NCBI GenBank assembly: GCA_946480295.1
Contig: CAMLIT010000031.1
Location: 1-38,212 of the forward strand
Length of the DNA: 38,212 nt
Direction: 5' to 3'
DNA from: an uncultured Gemmatimonadota bacterium
GTDB lineage: Bacteria > Gemmatimonadota > Gemmatimonadetes > Gemmatimonadales > Gemmatimonadaceae
Shown one piece after another: positions 16,292-24,705 of the stretch. The notes below the pieces were generated by a model that saw only the letters and a list, made by a program, of their open reading frames with translations, was not told where the DNA came from and made no database searches. The translations under genes and the position numbers were made by a program. Within the stretch, counting starts at the first letter, position 1, and the number at the start of each line of letters is the position of its first letter.

Positions 16292-16330
16292 ATGATCCGG
16301 CAGGGCTCACCAGCACGCAACGGAGGGAGC

Positions 16331-17017
16331 ATGGACGGGGACGCACGGACGCAACGGCTCGGCGGCACGCTGCTGGCCATCGGCGGGATCGGGTTCCTGC
16401 TCGCGGGGGCGCTGCATCCGCAGGCCGCGAACGCGACGAGCTTCGATGCGGCGATGGTCTCGATGCTGTCGAGCCCCCGCTGGCCAGCCGCGCACTGGAC
16501 GGCGGCGGTGACCGGCGTGGTCCTCGCCTGGGCGCTCTCGCTGCTGATCGACGGCGGCTGGGGGAGGGACTCGCTCGTCGCCCGGGCGGGAGCGCGCCTC
16601 GCGATCCTCGCCACGCTCTTCATGACCGTCGAGTGGGCCGTGGAGCTGGCGGCCCACGCGGCGCTCGGCGGCTACGCCGGCGGGCGGCCCGTCCCGATGG
16701 CGACCCTCGTCGATGCCATGCAGGGCGTCGGCTGGCCCGCCCTCGGCCTCGGCTTCGCCCTGCTCGCCGTCGGAGCGGCCGCCTCCGCCCCGCGCTGGGT
16801 CCGCGCGCTCGGCGCCGCCGGCGGCGTGGCGATCGGCCTCGCGGGACTGCTCGCCCAGGCGCTGCACATCCTCCAGGCGGGCGTGCTCTTTCTCGGCGGC
16901 CATCTCCTCGCGCTCTGGATGGTGTGGGCCGGCGTCCGCCTGGCGCGGACGGCGCGGGAGCCCGCTACCTGTCCGCCACCGGCTTCCCTCCGCTCCCCGG
17001 CCGCTCCTCCATCCTGA
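16331..17017 (+). CDS. Integral membrane protein controlled by divergent TetR
   Basis: 228 aa from ATG 16331, preceded by GGAGGGAG. An ATG at 16268 in the same frame would place the TetR operator inside the gene, so it is rejected. About six or seven membrane segments are visible, for example LLAIGGIGFLLAGALH, AVTGVVLAWALSLLI, LGFALLAVGAAASA, and GGVAIGLAGLLAQALHI. I recognise no catalytic motif; it resembles uncharacterised DUF-type membrane proteins often regulated by TetR. Its 3' end overlaps the TonB-dependent receptor gene by 53 bp, tail to tail. Confidence 0.75.
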   Translation: MDGDARTQRLGGTLLAIGGIGFLLAGALHPQAANATSFDAAMVSMLSSPRWPAAHWTAAVTGVVLAWALSLLIDGGWGRDSLVARAGARLAILATLFMTVEWAVELAAHAALGGYAGGRPVPMATLVDAMQGVGWPALGLGFALLAVGAAASAPRWVRALGAAGGVAIGLAGLLAQALHILQAGVLFLGGHLLALWMVWAGVRLARTAREPATCPPPASLRSPAAPPS

Positions 17018-20000
17018 CCGGGTTGCCGAACATGAACCGCGCGTGCTCGCGGTTCTCCTTCGGCACGCTGAGCATCGCGCCGACGATCTGCATGAGCGAT
17101 TTCTGCGCGGGGGTCAGGATCGAGTCGGCCTTCTCCGGCTGCTCCCAGAAGAGCTTCCAGTACGCCTTCTGCGTGGCGGTCACGCTGTCCAGCTCCGCCT
17201 TCCCGGCGCTGCCGTGCCCGGCCGCGAGCAGCTCGGCCAGCGGCCGGTAGATCGCGCGCACGCCGGCCGAGTACGCGGAGTCCGCGCGCTGGAGCGCCGC
17301 GATCTGCGCGTTGCTGAGGAAGAGCGAGTCCGATTGCTCGAGCAGCAGCTTGTACACGCTCGACGTCTGGCGGAGGTAGAACGCCTCGAGGGAATCGGCG
17401 CTGCGCCGCACCCAGCCCGCCGGACCGCGCACCGGCTCCACGGCGCGCCGGAGCTGCTGCAGGTCCGGGTTCACCGTCAGGTCGAGCGAGAAGTCGATCA
17501 CCAGCCGGAAGGGATTGAGCAGCGCGGTGCGACCCGGACGCGTGTCCGCGAAGCGCGCGTTGACGTCGTAGCGGAAGCGCTGGGAGTCGGGATCGAAGCT
17601 GCGCGGGACGAGCAGCACGGGATCGACCAGCGAGGGCGATCCCCAGCCGTGCATCCCACCGCTCCCGTGCAGGAGCTGGTCCATGCCGGCGAGCACGTTC
17701 TCGAGGTAGACGTTCGCCGACAGGCGCCGCCCGATCCGCGACGGGAGCCGCGGCGTCCACTGCACGTTGAGCGATTGCGTCCATGGCCCGCGGCAGCCGT
17801 TCCGCGGCACGACGCTCCCGAGATGCTCGGTGAGGCAGTGCCGCGCCGTCGGCGAGCCGGTCGCGAGGAGCGTCCGGAGCTGGGTCGCGAGGCTCGTGTC
17901 GGCGGTGCGCGCCGGATCGGGGATGAAGGCGCGGTCGCCCGCCAGGCCGTCGCCGTTCACGTCGCCCTGCACGATCGGCGTGAAGGGCAGCCCGGACTGC
18001 GCGCGCGCGAAGAAGGTGACGGCGCCGGTCTTCGCGGTGTAGAAGCCGCCGGAGAGCACGAAGACGTGCCGCGCATCGTTGTCGCTCGGCGCCCACTCGC
18101 GCAGCCGCGGGTCGCCGAACGCGGCGCCGTCGAAGCCGCGGAACTGGCGCTGCGACGACTGCAGCGTGTAACCGGCCGAGAAGTTCAGGGGGATCCGCGA
18201 CCGGTGAAAGCCCCGGAGGTCGGGCGAGACGCGCAGCGTGAACTGCTCGCCGCGCCCGCGCAGGTCGCTCACGCGCATGCCCACCGCCCCGAACTGGTCG
18301 GACCGGCGCGACTGCGCGGCGGACACCGCGCCGCTCGCGGGATCGATGGCGGCCGTGGAGACGTACACCGGGCGGTTCCCCTCGCCGGCGAGGGTGAAGC
18401 GCGGCACGCCGGCGAAGTTGGCGTCGACCCGCCCGGGCTGGTTCAGGTCGTACGACGCCAGCCCGCCCGCCTGGATGAGCCACGGCCCGATGCTCTGCGT
18501 CCAGTCGAGCGACGCGCGCCAGCTCCTCGGCACGTCGTAGCTCGGGTCGATCAGCGAGACGCTCGGCGCGCGTTCGGCGAGCACGCCGCTGCCGTCGACG
18601 CAGCTGCTCGGGATCGCGCTCGGATCCGTGGCGAAGCGCGACCAGTCCGGGGTGGGCACCGCCGAGCCGACGCACGAGACGAACGCGGTGCCGCCGGGGA
18701 GGCCGGTGGCCGCCGACGCGTCGGCGAGCACGCCTGGACGGAGCAGGTCGCGGAACTCGCCGATCCCGCCGCGCACGACCCCGGTGGCATTGCGGAAGAA
18801 GCTGCCCACCGGGTTCACCATCATCATGTTCCCGTTGTCGCGGTCGTGATTGTAGGTGTACGAGAAGCCCCATCGCGGGCTCACGTGCAGGCGCGCGGGC
18901 GCGGCGCCGGTGCGCACGCCGAGCGCCTGCTCCAGCGCGGGGTTCGCCGCCGGGGCGTCGAAGAAGCCGTCGCTCTCCACGCGCAGGCCGTAGATCATGT
19001 TGAAGAAGCGCGTCGGCGCGTACGTGTGCGCGAACGCCGCCGCCGCGTTCCACACGTCCCCCGACCGCGTCGGTTGGGCGAGCGTGCGCGAGAAGGCGCT
19101 CGGCCGGTTGGCGGCGAAGTCGGCGATCGAGCCGTAGGTGTAGGTGCCGAGCGGATTGCCCCCGGCGGCCTGGCGGAGGCCGTCGGCGCGCGCCCAGAGC
19201 AGCGCCTTGAACTGGTGCCGGCGCCCGCGCGCGTTCCACCAGGTCTCGTTCGCCGCCTCGCCGATCCAGCTCGCGTCGTCGCTCGCCATCGACGCCGCGC
19301 CGCCGAGCGCGATGGGCGTGAAGGCCTGCCCGGCGACCGTGTCGGCCGACCGCAGGAGGATCTGCGCGCCGGGAAGCTGGCGGTAGGGGGTGACCTGGGT
19401 GTGCAGCGCGCTCGCCGACGCGCGCGTCTCGTTGAGCACGCGCCGCCCCGGTCCCACGAAGAGGTCCTGCACGAATTGCGCGCCGAGCGAGCGCTGGCGA
19501 CGCTCGGCGGAGGCCGACGGTGCGGCGAGCGCGCGGAAGCCGACCGCGCCGTCGCTCGAGTAGTCGACGAAGGTGGTGAGCGTGCGCTGGTTCAACGTGT
19601 CGCGCGTATCGTCGAAGCGCCCGAGCCAGGAGATGCCGTCGTGCTCGCGGCTGGAGGGCACGCGCGCGCCCGACAGCGGGAGGCCGAGCGGGCCCGCGAG
19701 GGAGAGGATGCGCGCGACCGAGTCCGGCGACGCCCCGTAGCGGAGCAGGGCGCCGGGGTCGGCGTCGAGGAGCGTCACCGGCGAGCTGGTGGTGCGGGCG
19801 AGGTCGAGCGCGACGTTGTAGGTGAGCGCGTCGCGCACGAGCTCTCCGTCGGCGCCGGCGCTGGCGCGCAGGCTCCCGTTCGTCGCGCCGAGCTCGCGCG
19901 AGGTGGCATCGGTGAACTGCAGCGCCGAGGGGGTGGCGGTGAGGTACGCGTGCCGCTCCTCGTAGTTGCGGTTGCCCGGGGAGAGCTGCACGTCGATGTT

Positions 20001-20756
20001 CGCGCCGGAGAAGCCGCCGCGCGTCGCGTCGTAGGTGGTGCCGGTGACGCGGGTCTGGACGCGGGCGGCGCGGGGCACGCTGGCCGCGCCCATGGCCATC
20101 CCGTTCAGCGTCGTCAGGTTCGACGTCGGCGCCGCGCCGAGGATCGACGGGCCGCTCGGGGTGACGGTGACGTTCGGCATCGTCGCGGCGAGCGCATCGA
20201 GATTGCCGGCGACGGTCGGGGAGAGCTGCCCCTTCACCCCCTGCGCCCAGCTCTCGGACGCGCCGGGCTCCTCCCGCATCGGTCCGACGTCGTTGGAGGC
20301 GCGCGCGGGCCGGTCGGCGGTCGTCTTCATCGCCGCGAGCTTCGTGGCATCGATGGCGAGGACGAAGTTCGCCACGAGCTCGTGCTCCGTCCCCTGGCGC
20401 TGCACGCGGCGGCGCGCGGACTTGTACCCGGGCGCGCTGACCGCCACGAGATAGTCGCCGGTCCCCTGCTCGAAGCGCACGCGATAGTAGCCGGCGCTGT
20501 CGGTCGTGGTCTGCTGGACGAGACGATCCGGGCCGCGCGTGACGAACACGGTCGCGACGAGGGCGCGTCCGGAGTCCGTGGTGACGCGGCCCCGAATCAC
20601 GTCGGCGGTCGCCGATGCTGCCTGGGCGCCGGCGGTCGCGACGAGCGCGACGAGCGCGACGACGAGGGAGGCGCCGGCGAGCGCCGCGCGCAGCATGGAG
20701 CGCGTTAGGCAGCGCTGGCCGGTACGGGGCCCGAGGGCGGAGCGTGGTTTCGTCAT
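16965..20756 (-). CDS. Oar-like TonB-dependent outer-membrane receptor with C-terminal helical tail
   Basis: 1263 aa from ATG 20756; ATG 20696 (MLRAALAGASLVV) is an equally possible start, since neither has a ribosome site. Order: signal peptide ending TAGAQA; carboxypeptidase-regulatory-like domain (IRGRVTTDSGRALVATVFVT, YYRVRFEQGTGDYLVAVSAPGYKS); plug (about 160-280, with TLNGMAMGAASVPRAARVQT); a large beta-barrel (about 280-1110) with turns such as NHDRDNGNMMMVNP and DVNGDGLAGDRAFIP. The last ~145 residues are helical, not barrel-like, and contain SILTPAQKSLMQIVG. The receptor should import a large substrate across the outer membrane using TonB energy; the substrate is unknown. A divergent TonB-like gene starts 267 bp away. 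Confidence 0.9.
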   Translation of the reverse strand: MTKPRSALGPRTGQRCLTRSMLRAALAGASLVVALVALVATAGAQAASATADVIRGRVTTDSGRALVATVFVTRGPDRLVQQTTTDSAGYYRVRFEQGTGDYLVAVSAPGYKSARRRVQRQGTEHELVANFVLAIDATKLAAMKTTADRPARASNDVGPMREEPGASESWAQGVKGQLSPTVAGNLDALAATMPNVTVTPSGPSILGAAPTSNLTTLNGMAMGAASVPRAARVQTRVTGTTYDATRGGFSGANIDVQLSPGNRNYEERHAYLTATPSALQFTDATSRELGATNGSLRASAGADGELVRDALTYNVALDLARTTSSPVTLLDADPGALLRYGASPDSVARILSLAGPLGLPLSGARVPSSREHDGISWLGRFDDTRDTLNQRTLTTFVDYSSDGAVGFRALAAPSASAERRQRSLGAQFVQDLFVGPGRRVLNETRASASALHTQVTPYRQLPGAQILLRSADTVAGQAFTPIALGGAASMASDDASWIGEAANETWWNARGRRHQFKALLWARADGLRQAAGGNPLGTYTYGSIADFAANRPSAFSRTLAQPTRSGDVWNAAAAFAHTYAPTRFFNMIYGLRVESDGFFDAPAANPALEQALGVRTGAAPARLHVSPRWGFSYTYNHDRDNGNMMMVNPVGSFFRNATGVVRGGIGEFRDLLRPGVLADASAATGLPGGTAFVSCVGSAVPTPDWSRFATDPSAIPSSCVDGSGVLAERAPSVSLIDPSYDVPRSWRASLDWTQSIGPWLIQAGGLASYDLNQPGRVDANFAGVPRFTLAGEGNRPVYVSTAAIDPASGAVSAAQSRRSDQFGAVGMRVSDLRGRGEQFTLRVSPDLRGFHRSRIPLNFSAGYTLQSSQRQFRGFDGAAFGDPRLREWAPSDNDARHVFVLSGGFYTAKTGAVTFFARAQSGLPFTPIVQGDVNGDGLAGDRAFIPDPARTADTSLATQLRTLLATGSPTARHCLTEHLGSVVPRNGCRGPWTQSLNVQWTPRLPSRIGRRLSANVYLENVLAGMDQLLHGSGGMHGWGSPSLVDPVLLVPRSFDPDSQRFRYDVNARFADTRPGRTALLNPFRLVIDFSLDLTVNPDLQQLRRAVEPVRGPAGWVRRSADSLEAFYLRQTSSVYKLLLEQSDSLFLSNAQIAALQRADSAYSAGVRAIYRPLAELLAAGHGSAGKAELDSVTATQKAYWKLFWEQPEKADSILTPAQKSLMQIVGAMLSVPKENREHARFMFGNPVRMEERPGSGGKPVADR

Positions 20757-20805
20757 GCGCTGGGCGAACGGGTGGTGAGTCGTGCTGCCGACGCTACAGC
20801 CTTTC

Positions 20806-20837
20806 GACACGCGAGGCAAACGAAGGGTTCGCGTGTC
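20806..20837. promoter_or_regulatory. Dyad in the receptor/TonB divergent region
   Basis: A perfect 9-bp inverted repeat (GACACGCGA and TCGCGTGTC, 14-nt spacer) lies 50 bp upstream of the receptor start. It overlaps a weak -35-like TTGCCT reading towards the receptor gene. It could be an operator for an unlinked regulator. The rest of the 266-bp gap shows nothing I can name. Confidence 0.4.
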
Positions 20838-21022
20838 TGGCTGCGTACGGACGCGGGGAGCACCCGGTTTCGCCTCGCGCCGCGTCGATCCGGGCTCGAG
20901 CACGTCGGAGCGACGGCCGCCGGAGAACCCGCGGTGCCTATTGCGCGACGGTGCGCGGCATCGCAGGGTAGAGGCGTCCTGCGGGAGGCGCTGCAGTCCG
21001 GCACGAGGAGCGCGGGGGACAC

Positions 21023-21727
21023 ATGCTCGATCCATGGCTCCGGCGGTATCAGAGGGACAGCTTCACCGGCAACGGCTTCGTGGTGAGCACGCTGGTGCAC
21101 GTGCTGCTCACCGGCGGCGCGGTCTACGCCACGCAGCGCGCGGCGGACCTGCCAGGCCCGCGGTTGTACAACCGCGCCTACTATCTCCCGCCGCCGAACA
21201 GGCGCCCGCACCAGGAGAAGCGCATCGAGCAGCTCGAGTACATCGTCCTCCCCGCGCCGGGGACCGAGGCGGGCACCGGCCTGCTCCTGCCCGCGACGAG
21301 CGGGAAACCGGACCGTCCCGCGGTGGACGCGAGCGGCGACGGCGGCCGCGACTACGCCACCACGCACGCCAGGCCGTTCGTGCCGGGGGACGATTCGATC
21401 TTCACCGAGATCCAGGTCGATTCCACCGCCAGCCGCTATCCCTGGAGCGCGGCGCCGCAGTATCCCGCGCGGCTGCTGCGCGAGCACGTGGAGGGGATGG
21501 TGCGCGTGCAGTACGTGGTCGACACCACGGGGCTCGCCGACACGACGTCGTTCCGCGTCCTGCTGGCGAGCGACAGCGACTTCGCCGTCGCCGTGCGCGC
21601 GGCGCTGCCCTACATGCGCTTCGCGCCGGCGAAGATCGGTGCGCTGCCCGTGCGGCAGCTCGTGCAGCAGGATTTCACCTTCCGCATCGTGGCACCGGCC
21701 GTGGCATCGGGGAAGAGCTCCACCTAG
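21023..21727 (+). CDS. TonB-like energy transducer
   Basis: 234 aa. A single N-terminal membrane anchor (NGFVVSTLVHVLLTGGAVYA) is followed by a short proline-containing linker (YYLPPPNRRPHQEKR), a low-complexity Gly/Asp region, and a C-terminal TonB domain (PQYPARLLREHVEGMVRVQYVVDTTGLADTTSFRVL is its core, split across 21463-21560). GGGGGAC precedes the ATG. TonB family proteins link ExbB/ExbD to outer-membrane receptors; no exbBD genes are in the window. Being divergent from the receptor suggests it serves that receptor. The periplasmic linker is short and less proline/lysine-rich than in classical TonB. The stop TAG shares the tetramer CTAG with the stop of the convergent small gene. Confidence 0.85.
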   Translation: MLDPWLRRYQRDSFTGNGFVVSTLVHVLLTGGAVYATQRAADLPGPRLYNRAYYLPPPNRRPHQEKRIEQLEYIVLPAPGTEAGTGLLLPATSGKPDRPAVDASGDGGRDYATTHARPFVPGDDSIFTEIQVDSTASRYPWSAAPQYPARLLREHVEGMVRVQYVVDTTGLADTTSFRVLLASDSDFAVAVRAALPYMRFAPAKIGALPVRQLVQQDFTFRIVAPAVASGKSST

Positions 21728-21978
21728 CGGCGGTCGGCCCGCGGCCCACGCGTGCGAAGCCGCCGGTGGCGCTTCCGGTCCACGCGCGCGTCCACCGTCC
21801 ACGTCGGCGCCGACGCGCCCTCGTGCGGGTCCCGCACGAAGTGGCGCAGCGCGCGCAGGGAGGCGCGAGCCGCCCGGCCCAGCGACAGCTTCCGGATGTC
21901 CGGCTCGGCGGACAGGTAGAGATAGAGCAGACGCTCCGCGCGCGACGGCGCTCCCACATCCTCTGACTCGATGGCCAT
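21724..21978 (-). CDS. Small basic hypothetical protein
   Basis: 84 aa from ATG 21978 (an ATG at 22005 would add nine residues); no ribosome site is convincing. The sequence has a helical N-terminal part (SRAERLLYLYLSAEPDIRKL, then LGRAARASLRALRHFVRDP) and an Arg-rich end. I do not recognise the family. Support for it being real comes from the protein-like first half and from its stop codon, which interlocks with tonB in a shared CTAG, as at two other convergent pairs in this window. Confidence 0.4.
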   Translation of the reverse strand: MAIESEDVGAPSRAERLLYLYLSAEPDIRKLSLGRAARASLRALRHFVRDPHEGASAPTWTVDARVDRKRHRRLRTRGPRADRR

Positions 21979-22218
21979 CGGTCGTCCGGCGATGTGTTGG
22001 GACATCCCTGATGTTCCGCATGCGCGGTGCCGATCCGAAGGCGCGATCACCGATGCGCCGAACTCGACGACGGCCTTCGCGCGCTGGCGGCGAAGTGGCA
22101 TGTGCCGTGCGGCCTGCGCTGCGTTCTGGCCCGGCCGGCGGACCAGCACACGACAGCCTCTGTCAGGCGCCGCGTTGCGTCCGACGAGCGCCTGCACCTT
22201 CCACCGGACCGGCCTCGC

Positions 22219-22452
22219 ATGCGCAGTTCGGGCACGCCCGAGTGGATCGACCGGGATCCGCCGCCACGCATCCTCACCGTGGCCGGCGTGCGGTGGACGA
22301 TCGCCGAAGCCCCGCATCCGTACGATCGCCGGACGCGCTCCGACCTTCTCTTCCAGTGCGACACGTTGACGATCCGCATCCGGCGCTATCCGGCGAACTG
22401 GCGTTCGCTCACCGATGACGAGCTGTGGGATCTCGCCTGGTCGCGGCGCTGA
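22219..22452 (+). CDS. Small hypothetical protein with RWT..PYDRR / YPANWRxL motif
   Basis: 77 aa from ATG 22219; the frame is open further upstream (22027) but that part is not protein-like. Features: ILTVAGVRWTIAEAPHPYDR, then LLFQCDTLTIRIRRYPANWR and a terminal LTDDELWDLAWSR. This layout (RWTVxE..., LxFxS/C, RxYPxxWxxLxDxELxxLxWxR) is one I recognise from short uncharacterised Gemmatimonadota proteins. Function unknown. It precedes the HEAT/HD-GYP operon by 132 bp, with that operon's promoter in between. Confidence 0.6.
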   Translation: MRSSGTPEWIDRDPPPRILTVAGVRWTIAEAPHPYDRRTRSDLLFQCDTLTIRIRRYPANWRSLTDDELWDLAWSRR

Positions 22453-22482
22453 CGTGGGAGACGGGTGCAAAGAAATGTGCTA

Positions 22483-22510
22483 TTGCGCGATCGGCGCGGG
22501 CGCGTAGAAT
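22483..22510 (+). promoter_or_regulatory. Sigma-70-type promoter for the HEAT/HD-GYP operon
   Basis: TTGCGC (22483-22488), a 16-bp spacer and TAGAAT (22505-22510) form a good housekeeping promoter in an otherwise GC-rich region. Transcription would start near 22517, about 70 nt before the HEAT-like gene's ATG at 22585. Confidence 0.6.
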
Positions 22511-22584
22511 CGATCAGCGTACAAATGTTTGCAGGACTGTCGCCGGAACGCCCGCCACCAGCCGCCCGGCCAAGCCCAGCCGTC

Positions 22585-24705
22585 ATGTCCCAGGAGACCC
22601 CGCCTCGCGCCGCGCCGCCCGCAGCTCCCTCCGGCGGCACTGCGGTCCTGTCCCGGGCCCTCTCCGATTTCCTCATGACGTTCTCGATCACGTTGAACAA
22701 GCACGTGATCTATCCCCCGGGGCACCCGCTGCTCGTCTCCGCCGTCGACGAGCTCGCGCTCCGCCTCGCCCAGCTCCTGCACGAACGCCCCGCCGTCGCC
22801 ATCGGCATCGCGCGGCACCAGCTCATCATCGAGGGCGTCGCCACCGATCCGGAGCACCCGGTCCTCCACGAGCTCGCCCAGCGCCTGCACCGCAACCAGC
22901 TCGGCGCGCTCAAGTTCCTCGCCGGCATCCAGCGCGACGAGCTGGCGGACATCCTCGCGGCGATCGCCGCCGACGCCGGCCCCGGCGCGCGCCCGCTGGG
23001 TCTCGAGCTCGATCGCGTCGGCGAGGCGTGGCAGCACGTCCGCTTCTTCCCGCTCACCTATGACCGGCTGCAGCTCGTCGACGATCCTGACGGCGACGCC
23101 GACGCCGGCCCGCGGCGCACGCGCTCGACGCGGGCGGCGCAGCTCTGGATCGGCCTCGCGCGCGCGGCCCTCGCCGCCGAATCGGCGCAGGCGGAGCCGG
23201 GCGGCGACGTCGAGCCGATGGTCGTCGCCCGGGCCATCGAGGACCACCACCGCGAGCAGGCGTACGACCAGGTCGTTGTGGGCTACCTGCTGCAGATCGC
23301 CGACGAGCTGAAGACCTCCGACGATCCGGATTCGATCGCGCTGCAGAAGCGGATCTCGCGCATGATCGAATCGCTCCATCCGAGCACCCTCGGCCGGCTG
23401 CTGGAGATGGGAGGCAACGTCGAGCAACGCCGCCGCTTCCTCCTCACCGCCACGCAGACGCTGAGCGTCGAGGCGGTGATCGACCTCGCGAGCGCGGCGG
23501 CGAGCGTATCGTCGGACTCGATCTCCCACGCGATGATGCGCATGCTCACGAAGCTCGCGCGACACTCGGAGGACGGGCCGGAGCTGCGGCGCGTCCACGC
23601 CGACCAGGCGCTGCGCGGCATGGTACAGCGGCTCGTCGACGGCTGGACGCTCGACGACACGAATCCGGAGGGGTACCGCGCCGCGCTGGAGGCAGGCGCC
23701 CTCGCCTCCGCCGGCGACCCGGATGCGCCGGCCCTGTTCGACTGCGAGCCGGAGCGGCTGGTGCAGACGGCGCTGGAGGTGGGCGCGCTCGGCCCGCAGG
23801 TGTGGCGCGCGGTCGAGCTGCTCCTGCCTCCGGCCCGCGTCGGGGCGCTCCTCGAGATCCTCGACGCGGCGCCGCCGGGCGAGCCTGTGGCGGAGATCTG
23901 GGCGTTCGTCGTCAAACGCGGCGTGCTCCGCGCGCTGCTCGCCGAGACGCGGGTGGACGTGCCGCTCGTCGGTCGCATCGTGCGTCACGTCGGGATGGAT
24001 GCCGCGCCGACGGTGCTCGACGCGCTCGAGCGCATCGAGGACCCGAAGGCGCGCCAGCGGCTCTTCGACGCGCTGCTCTCGCTCGGCGGCGAGGTCGTGC
24101 CGATGCTCTGCGAGCGCGTGTCCGCCGCGCCGACGCTCCTGCAGCGCGAGCTGCTTGCCGTGATCGGGCGGCTCGAGGAGCTGCCGGCGGGGTTCGACGC
24201 GCGGCCGTACGGCACGCACCCCGACGCCGCGGTGCGCCGCGAGGCGACGCGGCTCCTGCTGCGCGACCCGGCCGCGCGCGATGCCGCGCTCGTGGCCGCG
24301 CTCGCCGACCGCGACGAGCGCGTGGTGTCCGTCGCGCTCGCGGCCGCGCTCGAACGCTGCCCGCGCGAGGGCATCGCCGTCGTGCGCCGTCGCGTCGAGG
24401 AGGACGACTTCGGCGCGCGGCTGGGCGCGATCGCGGTGAAGGTCGCGGCGACCACGCGCACGCCGGAGACGCTCGCGTGGCTCACGCAGCGCGTGCTGAC
24501 CCGCTCGCGGATCCTGCGTCGCCCGAAGCTGCTGCCGCCGACGCCGGAGGTGCTGGCGGCGCTCGGCGCGATCGCCGAGCAATGGCCCGCCGACCCCGCG
24601 GCCGCGACGGTCCTGCGCCTCGCCGCGGCGAGCAAGATCCCGGAGGTGCGGCAGGCGGCGCAACCGGGACGGCAGGGCGGGGCCCGTCCGGAGGTCGCGG
24701 CATGA
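22585..24705 (+). CDS. HEAT-like helical repeat protein paired with HD-GYP protein
   Basis: 706 aa from ATG 22585; ATG 22525 and 22465 are alternatives, the latter lying upstream of the predicted promoter. No signal peptide or membrane segment. An N-terminal domain (about 22-130) contains FLMTFSITLNKHVIYPPGHP, which resembles the N-terminus of the next gene's product. The rest is all-helical with a C-terminal array of HEAT/armadillo-like repeats (about 470-690), seen as repeating ALER..DPKARQRLFDALLS, HPDAAVRREATRLLLRDP, LADRDERVVSVALAAALERC. HEAT arrays bind other proteins, so I infer a scaffold or partner. The stop overlaps the ATG of the HD-GYP gene (ATGA), so the two are made together. 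Confidence 0.8.
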   Translation: MSQETPPRAAPPAAPSGGTAVLSRALSDFLMTFSITLNKHVIYPPGHPLLVSAVDELALRLAQLLHERPAVAIGIARHQLIIEGVATDPEHPVLHELAQRLHRNQLGALKFLAGIQRDELADILAAIAADAGPGARPLGLELDRVGEAWQHVRFFPLTYDRLQLVDDPDGDADAGPRRTRSTRAAQLWIGLARAALAAESAQAEPGGDVEPMVVARAIEDHHREQAYDQVVVGYLLQIADELKTSDDPDSIALQKRISRMIESLHPSTLGRLLEMGGNVEQRRRFLLTATQTLSVEAVIDLASAAASVSSDSISHAMMRMLTKLARHSEDGPELRRVHADQALRGMVQRLVDGWTLDDTNPEGYRAALEAGALASAGDPDAPALFDCEPERLVQTALEVGALGPQVWRAVELLLPPARVGALLEILDAAPPGEPVAEIWAFVVKRGVLRALLAETRVDVPLVGRIVRHVGMDAAPTVLDALERIEDPKARQRLFDALLSLGGEVVPMLCERVSAAPTLLQRELLAVIGRLEELPAGFDARPYGTHPDAAVRREATRLLLRDPAARDAALVAALADRDERVVSVALAAALERCPREGIAVVRRRVEEDDFGARLGAIAVKVAATTRTPETLAWLTQRVLTRSRILRRPKLLPPTPEVLAALGAIAEQWPADPAAATVLRLAAASKIPEVRQAAQPGRQGGARPEVAA

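Noticed and set aside
16713..20708. 1331-aa plus-strand open frame
   Set aside because: Antisense shadow of the TonB-dependent receptor; low-complexity composition and no recognisable motif.
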